Below are positions 49,498 through 63,376 of a stretch of DNA of 64,000 bases, one piece after another. Below the pieces are notes generated by a model. That model had not been told where the DNA came from and did no database searches. It was given only the letters and a program-made list of their open reading frames with translations. The position numbers and the translations under genes were made by a program. Numbering within the stretch: position 1 is the stretch's first letter; every line of letters begins with the position of its first letter. Source of the stretch: Malurus cyaneus samueli (taxonomy: Eukaryota > Chordata > Aves > Passeriformes > Maluridae); contig CM019214.1 in NCBI GenBank assembly GCA_009741485.1, positions 22,156,267-22,220,266 of the forward strand, in the 5' to 3' direction.

Positions 49498-52400
49498 GTA
49501 TGGTTTTTAGTGTTTTGTTTGAATGCATTTATTTTTTAAAAAAACTAATTGTATCTTTGTATGAGTATAGTCTGTGAACATACTGTTAAGAAATCCTTGC
49601 TACGTTGTAGAATTAAATGTCTAAATCTTATGGTTAATTAATAATTTATTTATTTACATGAATTAGCTGAGGTTTTAGTAAGTCTCCTAAGATTTTATCT
49701 GGGAACCTGCAGTACTTTTCACAGTGAGAAAAATTAACCAAAGCAAGCAAAAGAGGACCCTGCCCCTAGAATTAGAAAATATTTTTGTAGCAAGCAAATC
49801 TCTCTTCCATTTATTTAATTCCAGCACGAGTTTAGAATCATCCGTAAGGAGGTCAACAGAGTTTTGCTAATGTAAGTTAGAGCACAAATGGATAGTAGTT
49901 TGCTTTTCTAGCTGTTAGCACTGTGCGTAGAGTGCAGGGCACTGAACAGTGTTTTCTTTCAGTCAGATATATTGTCCAGGAAGCACTCAGAAATCCAGAA
50001 GCAGGCCATGATCTCTCGCAGAGCCATCTTTAGCATAAAAAGTGAGAAAATTCCTACTGAATAAAATTTATATACTATGTTTTCTTTCTATATACATATA
50101 AAAAGAGTTAAGACAGGGGGTTATGCCCTTGTGTGACACTGCTGTCTATTATTACTTATCTTGGTGCTCTGCCATGGTTTCCCTGTGTTATTGGTTTAAT
50201 ATCCCAAAAGAGGATATTCCCTAGTAGCTCGCTACCAAATTTGTGTTTACATAAGGTTTTAATTTAAGTTACTGCATAAGTACATGAGGTCTGCATGTCG
50301 TAATATTAAAAAAATACAACAATGTGCCTGTTTTGAATACTATGCATAAGAAATGAAGGTGTGTACTCTGAGTTAATTTCCACAAGGTATACAGAGCTTG
50401 AAACATACTAATATGACCCTTTTGGTTGGTTTGAAAAAGCTACGGTTTTCTTGAAAGTGCAGTTACCTTAAACACATCTCTAAACCTTTGAAAGGTCTCT
50501 TGAAGAATACAGGCATGAAGAAATTATATTTATATTTCATGTTTAATGTTGTGTGTTGCAGCGACAATTGCAAATGGGTTTTTTTGCTTCTAAATTGTAA
50601 GAGTAATTTTAGGTCCTTTTATGTATTGAAGCAACCAGAGATGTTGACAAAACCAACAGTGGCTACAATCCATGGCTTTGCAGTACCCAAGAAGACCTGA
50701 CCAAAAGAGAAATTGTGATAGCTGTAAGGTCTCCTCTCAGCAAAAAATTGGAGCCAGGATCTCTTGGTAAACTGGGTGAAGAATATATGCAGGAGTACTG
50801 CCTAGGTACAGAATATTCTGGAGAGATAAACTCAAAAGCATAAATGAATGAAGTGCCCACTTTTGATAATTGTTTATCTAGGAAAACAAGGTTCATGAGC
50901 ATGTTTTTTTGCACAATGCTCTTTATCAGTGTCCCCTATTAGACCAACACTTCTAGATGCCAAATATTGCTACTCATTATGATCAAAGGAGCAGTCATGT
51001 GCAGCGGGTAGGTTAAAATGGACATTGACAGCGAATGTCTTCTGTGTGCACTGTGCCATGCTGGCAGTGACATTAAACTGTTACGATGGTAATTGTGATA
51101 GATTTGCTCTGGAATCTGCCATTAGCCAGAGGTTGGTTTCCTTATCGTTGGTTTCCTTATCCCTCTATGTATGTACCTTCTAGAGGAATAGCATCCTTAG
51201 GAGCACCAGTGACCTCTGTGAAAAATATGAATGTCAGTCTGTAGCGGACCTGAATGTCTGTTCATGAGCCTGATCCAAGGCATGTGTGTTTGATAGAGAT
51301 CCCCAGCTTCTTCTGTATCCATGTGAACAAGGAATCCAAAGTTCTTATATTTTCACCCTTTGACACAGATAATAGCTTGACCTTCTCAGATATTGTCTTT
51401 ATTTCATGCACTATTCAGAAAGAAAGAATAGTATTTAAAATGTTATGTGTGTTGGTAAGCAAGGAGATTAAAGCCCCGTGGGTATGCTTGGGGCATTGAA
51501 GTGTTGTGTCCATGTTCTATTTTTGGGAGCCTTTAAAACCAGGATTGCTGGCACAACATAAGATATTCATCCAAAGAAAGTCCTCTTTATGTGTGGCTTA
51601 TCTAGAATAAAATATATGGAATTAATAATAAACTTCCATAGAAATTCAATCCATGGGCCTATGAATCTGGCTATTGGCAACAAAAATCAAGGAAAAATAA
51701 GTTATGGCTTTTTTAAAGCACAGTTTTCCTCTGAGATTTAGGTCAGATAAACCATCTGCTTTTTACTGAAGAAAATATAGCTGGTTATTTACTCTTTCTT
51801 TGAGAATTTTATATTATTTAATACAGCTTGTAAGATAAAAGAAAACATGCATGCCATATCACAGAGTGGCAAACTGAGCAAAGCTTGGTAACTAACCAAA
51901 TCCCTTATAATAAGTCATAAGCCACATCCCAAAATAGTTACAGGAAAAGAATTATCAAATGTCTGTTTATATCACCTTTCAATGAAAAAGAAGAAAAAAA
52001 AATTGTGGGTGAGTGCATCAGGCTGAATGTATGAGGCATTATTTTCAAGTATTTTGCTAGTTCCACATTATAGAAACATAAAAAGCTGCAGAATTGTCAG
52101 TGTTTGGGGAGGGGTTGGGAAGGGAAATGAAGCTGTAAAGCAAATACCTGCAAAAAGCATGAGGACTGGGAATGAGGTTTCAGAATAGGAATGAACTTTC
52201 AGAAGATGACTCGTATGCAGACTTCCCTTTCGTAGGATTTACAGATGAGCATTGAATAGGAAGGCAAAATCAATCCGATTCCCAAAGAAAGCCCTACATA
52301 AGAATTAACATTTGTTCCAAAAAGAAAAGGGAGAGGGTTTAGGGGAGGGATGAGGGGGGAAGCACTATGCTATTCCTAACAAAATCTCAAAACCAGGCTT

Positions 52401-55400
52401 TTATTCTTGATTGTACCTCATGTTGGTGCGAATAAAGAAGGCAAAAATCATCAAGGCAAAGATTTCAAGAAACAATCTACATCATTCAGCCTTCCTGTGA
52501 CTAGGAACATGGGCAGAATATTAAGAAGAAAAAAGCTGTCATTAATAAGCTACAAGGAACTACACACATACAGAGAGCTTCTACATTCACTCTTCGAACA
52601 GGTGGGTGAAAAGGCTTAAATTGCAATAATAAGGACCGAAGGATCTGTCCTTAGATGTTACTCAGGAAGCACAGCACTGAACAGAGGAGGAAGGAGGAGG
52701 GCAGGGGAGGAGAGCTAGGGGTGATAGGGAGTGCCAGTTTTCCAGGCTGTTACAGACAAATCACTGGCTCAGCCCTTTGAAAATGTACCTGGCTAACAAG
52801 ACAGCAAAATGCTCTGGTGGATCTGTGGTGTTCCTCAGTTAATTGTTATGAAAAATTATACGCATTTTGAGCCTGGAAGAATGAAAAAGTAGTGAAATAG
52901 CATAAATCACACCACAGCAAGCCACCAAAATCATCTGCTGTGAGCACACTTGGAGTTTATTAACTTGAGTATGAGTTTCATTCGGTTCCTGGGCCTGACT
53001 GCAGACACTAAGGAAAAATAGTCTTACGAAGGAAAAAAAAAAGAGCTCTTGGGCATTGTTTGGAAGTACTCTGTTTGACAGCCTCAGCACCAGGAGACAA
53101 CTAAGGAGCTATTTTGTAGCCATATAAACACCTCAGCAAAGCCTACAGTAGCATGCCCTGAGAGGAAGAAAATGAAGTTGCCTTCTTTTACTTTCTGAAG
53201 AAGTAAAACTAGTGTTAAGCAACCTGTGCACTTTAGGTTTTGGAATAATAATTATGTGACCTTAAATGTGTTCCATCTCTGTATTAGAAAAGGGACAACC
53301 TTATCCCCAGGGGAAACTTTTCACTTGCATGCAATTATTCTTATACTTTTTTATGCTGCATATTTTAAATATTCACTGAAATCTGTATCAGCAAGGAAAC
53401 CATTCTGGATACACTTAGCAGACACTAGTAATCCCACACTGCTTGGAATATTGCCACAACTGGCCAAAAATATAACAATTGGCAAGATCAATGAATAGCA
53501 TTTAAGCCACATAAAACTTTAAAGCAATAAATTGATGTTGTATCTACTGGAAGAGAAGATCAGGTCCATTGTAAAGGAAAATCTGATGTATTTCTTAGGT
53601 TTCTTCAATAAGGGCATTGATCTGTGTTTAGGTGTTTGTAAGCACTATAGTCTGCTCTGTTGTGGTATTTCATGTAATTTTCTTTGCACTCTTTTGCTTC
53701 AGTTCTCATAAGAGACAATTCTTCTGCTGATATTGATACTTTGAAAGCCAAAGGGGCTTTGCTGTGTTAATGGCAGGTCAGGAACTTGCCTTGCTTTTTG
53801 CTGCTTTCAACAGAAGACTCTCTCCAAACTGTCACTTCTGTTTTCTAATATTTCTTACATTCTAGCAAGAATGTGATTTAATTAATTAATATATCTATTT
53901 AACCACTGAAAACCTCCTCTTCATTCAGGACGAGTCTAGTACTTTTGTGTTTGTTCTGGTGAGTGCAGAGGGAGGCAAAAGAAGCATTTGTTGTGGAAAG
54001 AAAAAAGTTTGGTGATTAAAAAATACCTGTGTGTTTCACACTTCTTTCATGAGCCCTGGTCACACTAAGAGAAATAGATTCATAAAACATTAATAATCAT
54101 TCTGTGGGCTTTGCTGCATCCCAGTCAAGATGGCATGGAAAGACAGGCAGTGTAAGTAACTGAGAGCTGTTATTTATATGTATTTGTTAAGCATCATCTG
54201 TAAGAAAAATGAAAGGAGATACTGTGGTAGGGGCTTAATGGTATTTTATGTAGTTGTTGGTGAATATAACTCTCATGGGAAATATTCTTTCTTCCTAATG
54301 GAAAAAAATCAGATTTTGTGGCTCCTAAAAAGGAAGTTTAGATAGACATTTTGTAGTGAAAAGAGGAAGAAAGTGTATGCAGAAAACAGGGTTTTGTATG
54401 GACATATTTTCAAGCTTCAATTTTTCACTTTAAGGAAGAACAGGAAGGAAAAACGGTGTGGTCAGTAATATTTATGTCATTCATTTACACATTTGGGGGA
54501 TAACCTTTACTTGAGATAAAGGAAGAAATAGTATATGGCAAAAATATATTGATTTGCTCTGACCCTACTATATTGATATCCAATATGTCTGTTTAAATAG
54601 CGTCTTATATATGTACCTATTGTACCCCTATGTTGTAAAGAAATTCAATAATTAATTTTTTGTGATGAGTGTTTAGTACACCTTATGATGAAATACAGTA
54701 TTCTTTAATGCATTTTAATCTTATACTTCAAATAATGAGTTTCAAACGTATTAAGATATTAACATGGTAGGAGGACTTCAATGAGATTTACCTGTCAATT
54801 AGAGTTTTCTGAATTTCCCTTATCATGGCATAGTCTGGCTCTAGAAACACTACAGAAAATCCTGCCTAGATAACATTGGGTTGATTCCAGATTTTCTTTC
54901 TATTAACAGTCTGTGTATAGGAAACATGACTCCATAGCAAAACAAAGCACTTTGAGTTTGTCAGAGCGTCTGTTATCACTACAGAGTCTAACTTTTAGGA
55001 TCTGTCTCTGGGTTGTAGGGAAACCTTGGACTTAAACAATATTTTAGTAATAAAAGTATACTTCTCCTGATCTTTTCTATCACCTCAGAACAATGGAATG
55101 AACTAGAAGAGGTTCTTTAAAGTCTCACTTCGTATCTGTTCAGATGAGGAAACTTATGGCCTCAGTTGGGAGAGTGAGGTAGTTCATTTTACTAACTACA
55201 GGCTATTTAAAAAAGACAAAGTGCTGCAAACCAAGAAGGATTTAGGAAAGAAAAAAAATAATGCATATCAGAGATAGCTTTTGCTATTTATATTTGGAAA
55301 ATATCTTCATGGAGGTAACTCAAGTTTATGAGTTGTCTCTTTGCTGCTGGTAAAAGCAGCAAAGTGACATTAAAATAAGGGAACATGGAAGTATTTTTTT

Positions 55401-56200
55401 CTTCATTTTTATTTCAAAGATTCATTACATAGTCCTTGGTAAGATATAACAGAAAGCACTATCTTCTTTCTTAATGCTGCCAATAACAAATAAAAATAGT
55501 GTGCTATATTTGTCATTATCTTTTTAGAACTAAAAATAAATTAAACTATTGAGCATGTAAAAGTAACATCCAAATACTAAATATAATCTTATCACTAATT
55601 ATTTGTAAGGAGGAAGAATGAGTGGTGAATGGCTTCATCTACAAAGCCAGTGACATGGACTAAAACAGACAAAAAAGAAACCCCTGCTTCCCGAAACAAC
55701 CAAACACAAATGGGCACATCTTTTATTTTGCTATGCCTGAAATTGCTGTCCAGGAGGCAGTGTGGTGACCTCTGCTCTTGGCTGTGATCACGGCATCAAA
55801 AAGTGTCATTGTGAGAAATTGGAATAGCACACAAATTCCATCAATGACTGAGTGGACACACACAATACAGAATGTGCTTGTTACGGGAAAAAACAAAATT
55901 GACACATTATTTATAAGATAAATGCAACCACAAGGCTGCCACCTGGTACCCTGCTTTTTAGTTGTATCTTTCTTTTTCTTTTTTTTTTTGTCATCTCTTC
56001 AGATGATGTATGGCTTCTAGTCATCTAAATCTGAACAGCTTTAAACAGTGATATGTATATAGATATAGACATACCTAAGCTGGCTGTAAGTGTGTTTCTA
56101 GACAATGGCTTGTGGGCTGCACTAGGGCTGTCCAGCACTTCTGCTCATTTATTATTGGAGACTGGGCTATAACAACAGCTTCATTTACAGGGAATAACAT
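49498..56200. other. Non-coding unique DNA, no gene seen
   Basis: AT-rich, with no recognised LINE or LTR. Notable only for the 15-bp tandem at 51132, T-rich runs near 55980, and frames up to 90 codons (53226-53498) without a domain. No tRNA, rRNA or exon was recognised. Confidence 0.55.
51132..51161. repeat. 15-bp perfect tandem duplication
   Basis: GTTGGTTTCCTTATC occurs twice head to tail without a mismatch, which suggests a young replication-slippage event. Confidence 0.9.
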
Positions 56201-58632
56201 ATCAGGGACTGCTAGTGGTGGTACTGATGGTGGTTGCCAAAGATTTAACTTGCAACATTAAGACACAGTATAAATTTTTCATGAATTCCAGAAAAATGGG
56301 TTGAACATATTCTTGTTTAGAACCACCTAAGAAAACCCAAGGGTTTTGAAAAAGCATTTTTAAGTACAGATATGCTAATATTTCCCCTTTATTTGTGCTG
56401 TGTAACCAGAACATATTTGGGTATTTTTCACTTGATAGCCTATTCCTTTCATCATTCATGCATTGAACATTCACTCTCAATATAATATATATGTTTTCAG
56501 TACTGGACCTTTATGATAATTACATGAGACTGATGTCAATTTTTTGAAACTGGATTGTAAAAGGAGATTTTCTGAAGATTGAAGGTGTAACAGAATCTTT
56601 GAAGCAGTTGAATCCCTATTGGAAGTAGTTTTCACTCCATCTCTATATCTTATGGTCTGACACTATTTTGTTCTTGTCAGAAGCATAAGATGACTATATT
56701 TTTTACTAGTAGTGCATCTGAGGTGGATCAGTACATTGAAAACATACGTCTCAGAAGAGTGCTAGATGAATGCTCTTGCCTCTCACTCACTCATGAAAGT
56801 TTTCCTGTTGATTAAAGCAGTGCTAAAGTAGCATTGCTGGAACCCCCTAGTCACATATAATACAAGAAAATGAAGTACTGAAGTCTACTTTGATGCTGTT
56901 GTTCTAGTTTACTAGTAAAACCAAAGTAACAAAATCATGCTCAAAGTGTTAAAAAAATGCCTTCAGTTTATAAAAATGCATGAAAATATGGAAGTCCTCA
57001 AAGAAAGTGTTAGTGTACTCTTAGAATGAATCATCTTTAGCTTCCTTATTGTACAGAACTGTATTGCATGGGAATTGTAGAGGAGAATAACGCAGCACAT
57101 AAAGGAGAAAGTTTGGGCCCTCAGTAATATTTGCAGGACATCACAAGCGTGACTCATGTATGGTATGGAAAAGACTGATTTACACAATGTTGTCACTATA
57201 GTCACTGTGCTCAGTTTCTAGATGGAAGATGAATTGGACAGACTTTGATATTTGATATGTTTAGTAGAATGAGATGAACAGAAATACTTACCAAGGGAAG
57301 CACTATCCACTACGTATATTGTATAGTATCCTTCACATTTTGATTCTGGATATCCTGTCTGTAATAACTTCAAATATCATCTTCATGGTCCTATTCAATC
57401 AATTCCTCCTTTCTATCGTTCTACTCACTTGGGATGGTCATGAAATTCTATTGGTGGACAAGACAGAGTTTAACTTGCCAGATTTGTGATAGAAGTATGC
57501 CTTGGAGGGGCTTCTCTAAGGAATTTTCTGATCTTGTTAACACTGATCTTGAAGAAACATTATTCTATCTAAAGAGAATGAAAGGTTCTGACTGACTTGG
57601 CTGGTATTTTATTTCCAAATTGATCCATTCAAGAGAATATGATTACTAAAGATTACTTTCAGAGTAAAATATAACTCACTGTAGATTACAGCATGGGAAT
57701 TTGGCCTATGTCCTCAATATTTCTCCCATTTGATGGGAGGGAAAGGCCATAAAAATGGCAAACATGACCACACCAACAGTGATATTTCTCAGGGGAAATA
57801 CTTCCTGCACATAATAATATCTAAATGGTAAAACTAAGAATTTCACTTTTTCCTACCCAAACTTTTCAGTATTGGACTGGCATATGATATTGTGTGTTAT
57901 ATTTTGGTATTTAATGTGACTTACTATTCCTTTAAATAGATACATAGTCTGCCTTCAGGCTTATATTTCACTTACATTAGGTATTATGTCAGGTGATTAA
58001 AAAAGCAGTGAAACAAAAACTACTAGGGAAAAATAAGCAGAAACCTAGTCTGCTTCTCTTATTTTTTATTTTTTTTTAATAATCATGAACTATTTTTTTT
58101 TTCTGTAGTGAGATGTATGAGAGAGCTATTTTTTCCATAGAAAAGCAGTGGAAGCTGAAACACACTCTGGTAGAAGTGAATGCTTGTCATCCACCCTTAT
58201 CACTCAGTTGCTCTGTGACCTGAGGAACCCCCGTTCTGTACCTTTAATCTGCTGAATGAAAACCCTTTAACAGCAGATGACAGCTGTTGTGCGCTTCATG
58301 CTTGCACTTAAACAGCGAGAAATGCCACACTTCCACTGTGGTTGTATGATCTGGTTATGGACTTATTAAACAAAACACAACAAAGCGAAACAAAACAAAA
58401 TCTTTAAAAAGGCTGTGAGTGAACTGGCAAGAACTGATTATATTATAAAATAGAAGTTTTCGTGCAAACCAAATTTAACTGTACTGGGAACTTCCATCAG
58501 AAGATTAAGTGATCCCTGAAAAGATAAAACTGGAATTAATCTGGGGTGAGCTAGTCAGATGGTTAGGCAGTAGCTTATTACAGTTGTCAAATGGCTAGAG
58601 ATCAACATGTTGTGATCTCACCCTGGGAAATC

Positions 58633-58659
58633 GAGCAGAACATGCAGAACATGCAGAAG
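58633..58659. repeat. 9-bp tandem, three copies
   Basis: Units GAGCAGAAC, ATGCAGAAC and ATGCAGAAG in direct tandem, with two or fewer differences per unit. Confidence 0.8.
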
Positions 58660-59792
58660 TAACAATTTATTCCTAAATTTGTTGTTATTTGCCTTTAAAT
58701 AACTGGTTTGAAAATGGCATAATGGTTTCAAGACAGATGTAACTTATCATTCCTCCCATGTTTCATACGCATAAATACAACCCTGCATGTCAGCCCAAAT
58801 GGAAGTTAATTTTTCAGTAACTGATTTATTCAAAAGACGAGTTTCTGGAGAGACTTATGTTCAACGTCTGCAAAATTTGAGATATTCCCATTAGTAAGCA
58901 AAGAAACTCAGGTATTGAAGTTTCTGGACCCTTGATGTTGACACTTGCTAGTATTGCTGGTGTAAACATTTTTCAGGCATTATCTTTTTTATACAGGTGT
59001 GTCAAATACCTGTCAATCTGATCTTAGTAGATCTAAACAGGAAAGCATAGGTATCAGGGATGGGATAGGTCACCATCATCCTTATAAGTGTGCAACTGCC
59101 ATTCTCAACCTTTTATATCTATGATTAGTCATCTAATTGTGCGTCCAAATTTAGTCGGTGCACTTTGCATACATAATTAATTGATTTCCTGAAGATCTCT
59201 CTTAATTTTTAATTACTGCTGAAGCTAGCGTTAAATATGGAATGAGCCAGTCTGCACACCAATTTCCTTAGAAACTGGATGCAGACAGCTTGTGACAGGC
59301 GTGAGTATTCGTGGAATACAGAAATTGGCTGCTGTCTAGGCTGGGATATGTGAACTCGGCCACAGGTTCAGGTTAATTCACTTATGGTCTGACGGAAGCA
59401 AAGTCATTCAGCCTTAATTGGTAAGAGGCATTGCTGAAATACTGGCACAGAAGAAAACTTATTATACTTAAAAAAAACTCTTTTGAAGCTCTTGCCATTT
59501 ACACCTGTAATTATATGAAAATGTAAAAACATAATATAGAGTGATAGAAATTCTAATCCAACCTGATTTTTGGTGCTGAAATCAGAAGCTGTATGACAGT
59601 TTATCTGCCTTACTCTGGTGTATATTTCCATACCTCATTAATCAGATTAAAATCTCTGCATGCAACAATTATCTGAGCAGCAATACCACTGAGACAAACA
59701 GGAGCTTTGCCCAGCTAAGGACTTAGGGATTTGTCCTACATCTTTTCTCTAATCCATACTTCTTTGCAAATATGAACAACTTTTCCTTTAGG

Positions 59793-59858
59793 TGTTTATT
59801 CTAAACCTCCACAGTTCAATAAAAATGTTTATTCTAAACTTCCACAGTTCAATCAAAA
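59793..59858. repeat. 33-bp tandem duplication
   Basis: Units start at 59793 and 59826, both opening TGTTTATTCTAAAC. They differ at two positions (C/T after TAAAC and A/C near the end), so this is a recent duplication. Confidence 0.9.
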
Positions 59859-61448
59859 TGTTAGTACTGAAGACAGTATTAACACTAAACTAATGCATTT
59901 GGTTAAAGAACATTCCATTTTGCTAACAAAATGGTCACAAATTTGCTAAATATGTCTCTATTAGCAATATTGTATTTCATTCCTCCTTCTTCATCATCTA
60001 ACAACCAATGGTTTTAGTAATAGCTTTGCTGTTGCACGCCAGTTTTCATCTTCTCTGCTTCTATAGAGCAAATCTTTCCAAACAGAAAGTGGAGATCCCA
60101 GTTTTATTTTCCTTTTGTTCTTTATTGTCTCGGTAAGTTAAACTCTGCGTGTAAATAAACTTCAATATGCTCTGCCAGCCTTTTCCAAAGCATATTGGTC
60201 AAAAAGGAAAACACAGGAGATACATTTTACTTGTATTTACTTGTACACTTACTATTTCTGTAACATACCAAAGCACTTCAAAAAGCTGAACTGCATTAAA
60301 ACTTCTTCATTGTAAAGGATGCATGCTCAAATTCCAAGGAAGCAAAAATATGGAGAAGGAACAACTAGTCCCCATCAACCACAGGAGAGCTGTAGGTAAG
60401 GTTTAAAAACTGTAATTACCAAGTGATTTACGTATATTCTATATTCCCAACACTGCGCTGGGACTTTTCTGTTAGGCATTTTCTCACTATAATCAAACAT
60501 CCATTTTATTTTATTGCCACTGTGGTGACAGATGTTATCAGTAGGGTCATAAAGGGTCTAGAAAAATTTGTGTGCAACAGATCAATAAATGGACATTGAA
60601 TGGACCAGCCTGCAGTGACCTATCTGGATTGTCTAACACAACAGATGGAGATACTGGATAAAGCCAGTGAAACAGAGAAAGTGACCAAAGTCATATGTTT
60701 AAATACTACCACAAATATTTGGCCATGGAGACTGCTGGGATGACCCAGTAAGGCATTTCCTTGTTTTATGTACAGCTTCTTGCTGTTACTATGCCCAACA
60801 TCAATTCTTCTGTTTTAGGTAAGAAAAGCTGATCTAGTTATTACATAAGGTATTAAAAGAATTTTCTTTAATTCTCCTCTCATGAATGCACTACATACGC
60901 TTGTCACTTAAACTTATCCAACATTCACACTTTGATTTTTTTTCAAAGAAACTGTGACATTTGTTTAAACAAAAAGTTCAGTAAGGACTCCAGGTTTTGT
61001 TTTGTAATAGTTTTCGGTTTTTATACTACACCAAGTCTTTGACTGAAAGAAAATCGACAGCTTTAAACTGAAAAATGATTCTGTTTTTTAGACGAATGCA
61101 CCATCTTGATGCAGAATTATTTTCTGTTCATACAGATGTAGTTAGTAAATGTTTTCTTCCACTCATCTCTTGTGCTGTTATACATTCCTGTCACTCAGCA
61201 CCTCACTTGTACAGTCTTCTGTCTTTAAAGAAAATTATATCTTTTCACATTTAATTGTATTCTTATAATAGAAGCCAAACTTTAAAAGAAATTGAAACCT
61301 CCTTTGAGGCACTTTTAACTTCTTCACACTATAAAATCTCCTTTATCCTCCCATGGAGCTTTAAAACTGCATCAACAAATATTAATACACACCTTATTAA
61401 TTCAACCCTTACTCAAATGCACATTATTACACCTTCCTTTTTGATCTG

Positions 61449-61514
61449 TTTTTTTTTTTTTTTTTTTTTTTTTTGTTTTTGTTTTTTTTGTTTTTTGTTT
61501 TTTTTTGTTTTTTG
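61449..61514. repeat. T-rich tract with G interruptions
   Basis: About 66 bp of T broken by single G residues, mostly in GTTTTTT units. It could be a reversed poly(A) tail, but no retroelement body was recognised beside it. Confidence 0.85.
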
Positions 61515-62923
61515 ATTATTTACTGTATTCAGCTACCGTATTTATGCGTTCATTTATAATTTGGAAGAAAACATATGCAGGGTATTATGTGTCTTCATAA
61601 CTCTATTGATGAAATACATACCATATAAAAAAAAGCTGTATCTTGTACTGACAAACATCACTATTCCATTATGGCCAAGAATATTTACTATGTTATTAAG
61701 ACCTGCAGTGGAATTCTAACTGACACAAGAGTAATATCGTTAATATATCTACGGGATATTATAATAGTAACTTCATCTTCAAGGTGTGAAAGCTTTTCCA
61801 CACGTATAATAGATACAGCTATACTAATTTCATCACTGGCTTTGGATATTTGACTTTAACTGTGTAAGAACAGGGACTTGTCCAGGTGTTTTATGAAACT
61901 GGGGGATTTTGTGCTACAGACAATAAAGTTTGTCTTGCTGTCTTGTTTAACCTGCTCTCTTAAATTTCAGACAAATTCTAGAGTCATTTTTCACATGAAA
62001 TACAATTTTACACTCAGCAGCATGTGGAATTTAAGTTGATGGGTCTATTTAAGCTTCCACTCAGTGCAGTTATGAGATTTGGGATGTCTCTATGATGACC
62101 AAAAAAGAGATACTGCACCATATTTGTGCATAACTATCATAGCTACAATTTTTGTGTACTTAACCCTTGTTCTGAGCTTGCAGAGAATCCTTCCAGACTG
62201 AGATCATATCTGACTGATACTTCACTTAAAAGTATGGAAATGTGATCTCTTTCAAGAGGCTTTTAGAGATTGAGCAATATTTTTAGTTAAAGTTTTCTTT
62301 GTGGTGTCTTCTAATTTCTGCTTCGAGCATATAAATTCATTAGTTTAATATCATGAAATGGTTACTGAAGGAAACTTTTAGAAACTAATTGCAAGATTTT
62401 CTTAACATCTGCTGCTGGTTACACAACTGTGATTCTGCTAAATTAGGAGAGGATTATATGTCCTGCTAATAACGCATCTCCAACCAGCTCTTTCCACATA
62501 GATTTGACCACCAGTTGCACACTCTGGTTGTGACAGGGTAAGGAATGAGGAGACATTTAGTTGGGTACATTTCACAACTTACACGAATCTACAATGCGTT
62601 TCAAAGATTTCTGAAGTCATACTCTGAAACACTTCCAAAAGTTGCTGAAAGCAGTTTACTCTCCCCCCTCACTCAAACATAGCCATGAACAGAGGTTTCA
62701 TGTCACTAAGAAAAAATGCTGCATTGTACAGCTGGGATGAAAAGTTTTGGAATCCCTGAAATTCATTATGATATATAAAATACAATTTCATAATGAAGAA
62801 TAATAGACATCATGTGGAAAATTAGTATTCAAAATTTAAAAAAAAAATAAAATTTAAAACTGAAAGAAAAATACTTCCCTTGTTATTGATGCCTGATGAT
62901 TTTTGCTTTTCCTTTATGCTTTC

Positions 62924-63376
62924 TGTACCCTCTATGCATCCGCCTGTACCCCTTAGCCCACATGCTTGTAATTTCTGAAGCCTGATATCCCAGCTCAGTT
63001 TAGACGTTTTGCTGGGCAAAGAGACTAAACATCCCAAGGAAGGAGTCAGTGTGCCCTGTGCTATCTTAAACCCAAGACTCCAGCCTTGGATGAAGCCTTC
63101 TGTCCAGAACATCTTGTAAACTGAGCTCTGGCCTCATCTGGGGGGGGGAATTCATTAGAATAGGGGGACATTACTGCATTTGTTAAGTTTCTTATTGGGG
63201 AATCCTAGATAGATATGCTAATTCCTGAAACCTATAAAACTTGTACCCGTGCTGTACACGGGGGTGCATTCTGCCATCAAGTTGTGCACCTGGGATCCCA
63301 AATACCGAGGTAAAACCCTTTTAATTCCCTTAACCATGTCTGTGTCATTATTAAAAACTGGCCATTCAAGGCAACA
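62924..63376 (+). mobile_element. ERVK-like solo LTR
   Basis: Starts TGTACCCTCTATGC and ends AAGGCAACA, giving TG...CA ends about 450 bp apart. It has GCTTGTAATTTCTGAAGCC, CCAAGACTCCAGCC, CATCTTGTAAACTGAGCTCT and GGAATTCATTAGAATAGG, then a clear TATAAAA box. After it come GGGTGCATTCTGCC, GCACCTGGGATCCCAAATA and TTATTAAAAACTGGCC. This order matches a short avian ERVK-type LTR from memory. No retroviral coding region is attached and no target-site duplication was found. Confidence 0.75.
63233..63239 (+). promoter_or_regulatory. TATA box of the ERVK-like LTR
   Basis: TATAAAA within the LTR, about 30 bp before the probable start of R (GTACCCGTGCTGTACACGG). Whether it is active is unknown. Confidence 0.5.

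Larger units (their letters stand above)
56201..62923. other. Non-coding unique DNA, no gene seen
   Basis: AT-rich, with no recognised LINE or LTR. It holds the 9-bp and 33-bp tandems and the T-rich run listed separately. Frames up to 92 codons have no known domain; the 86-codon frame at 61255 ends in poly-F from the T run. Confidence 0.55.
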
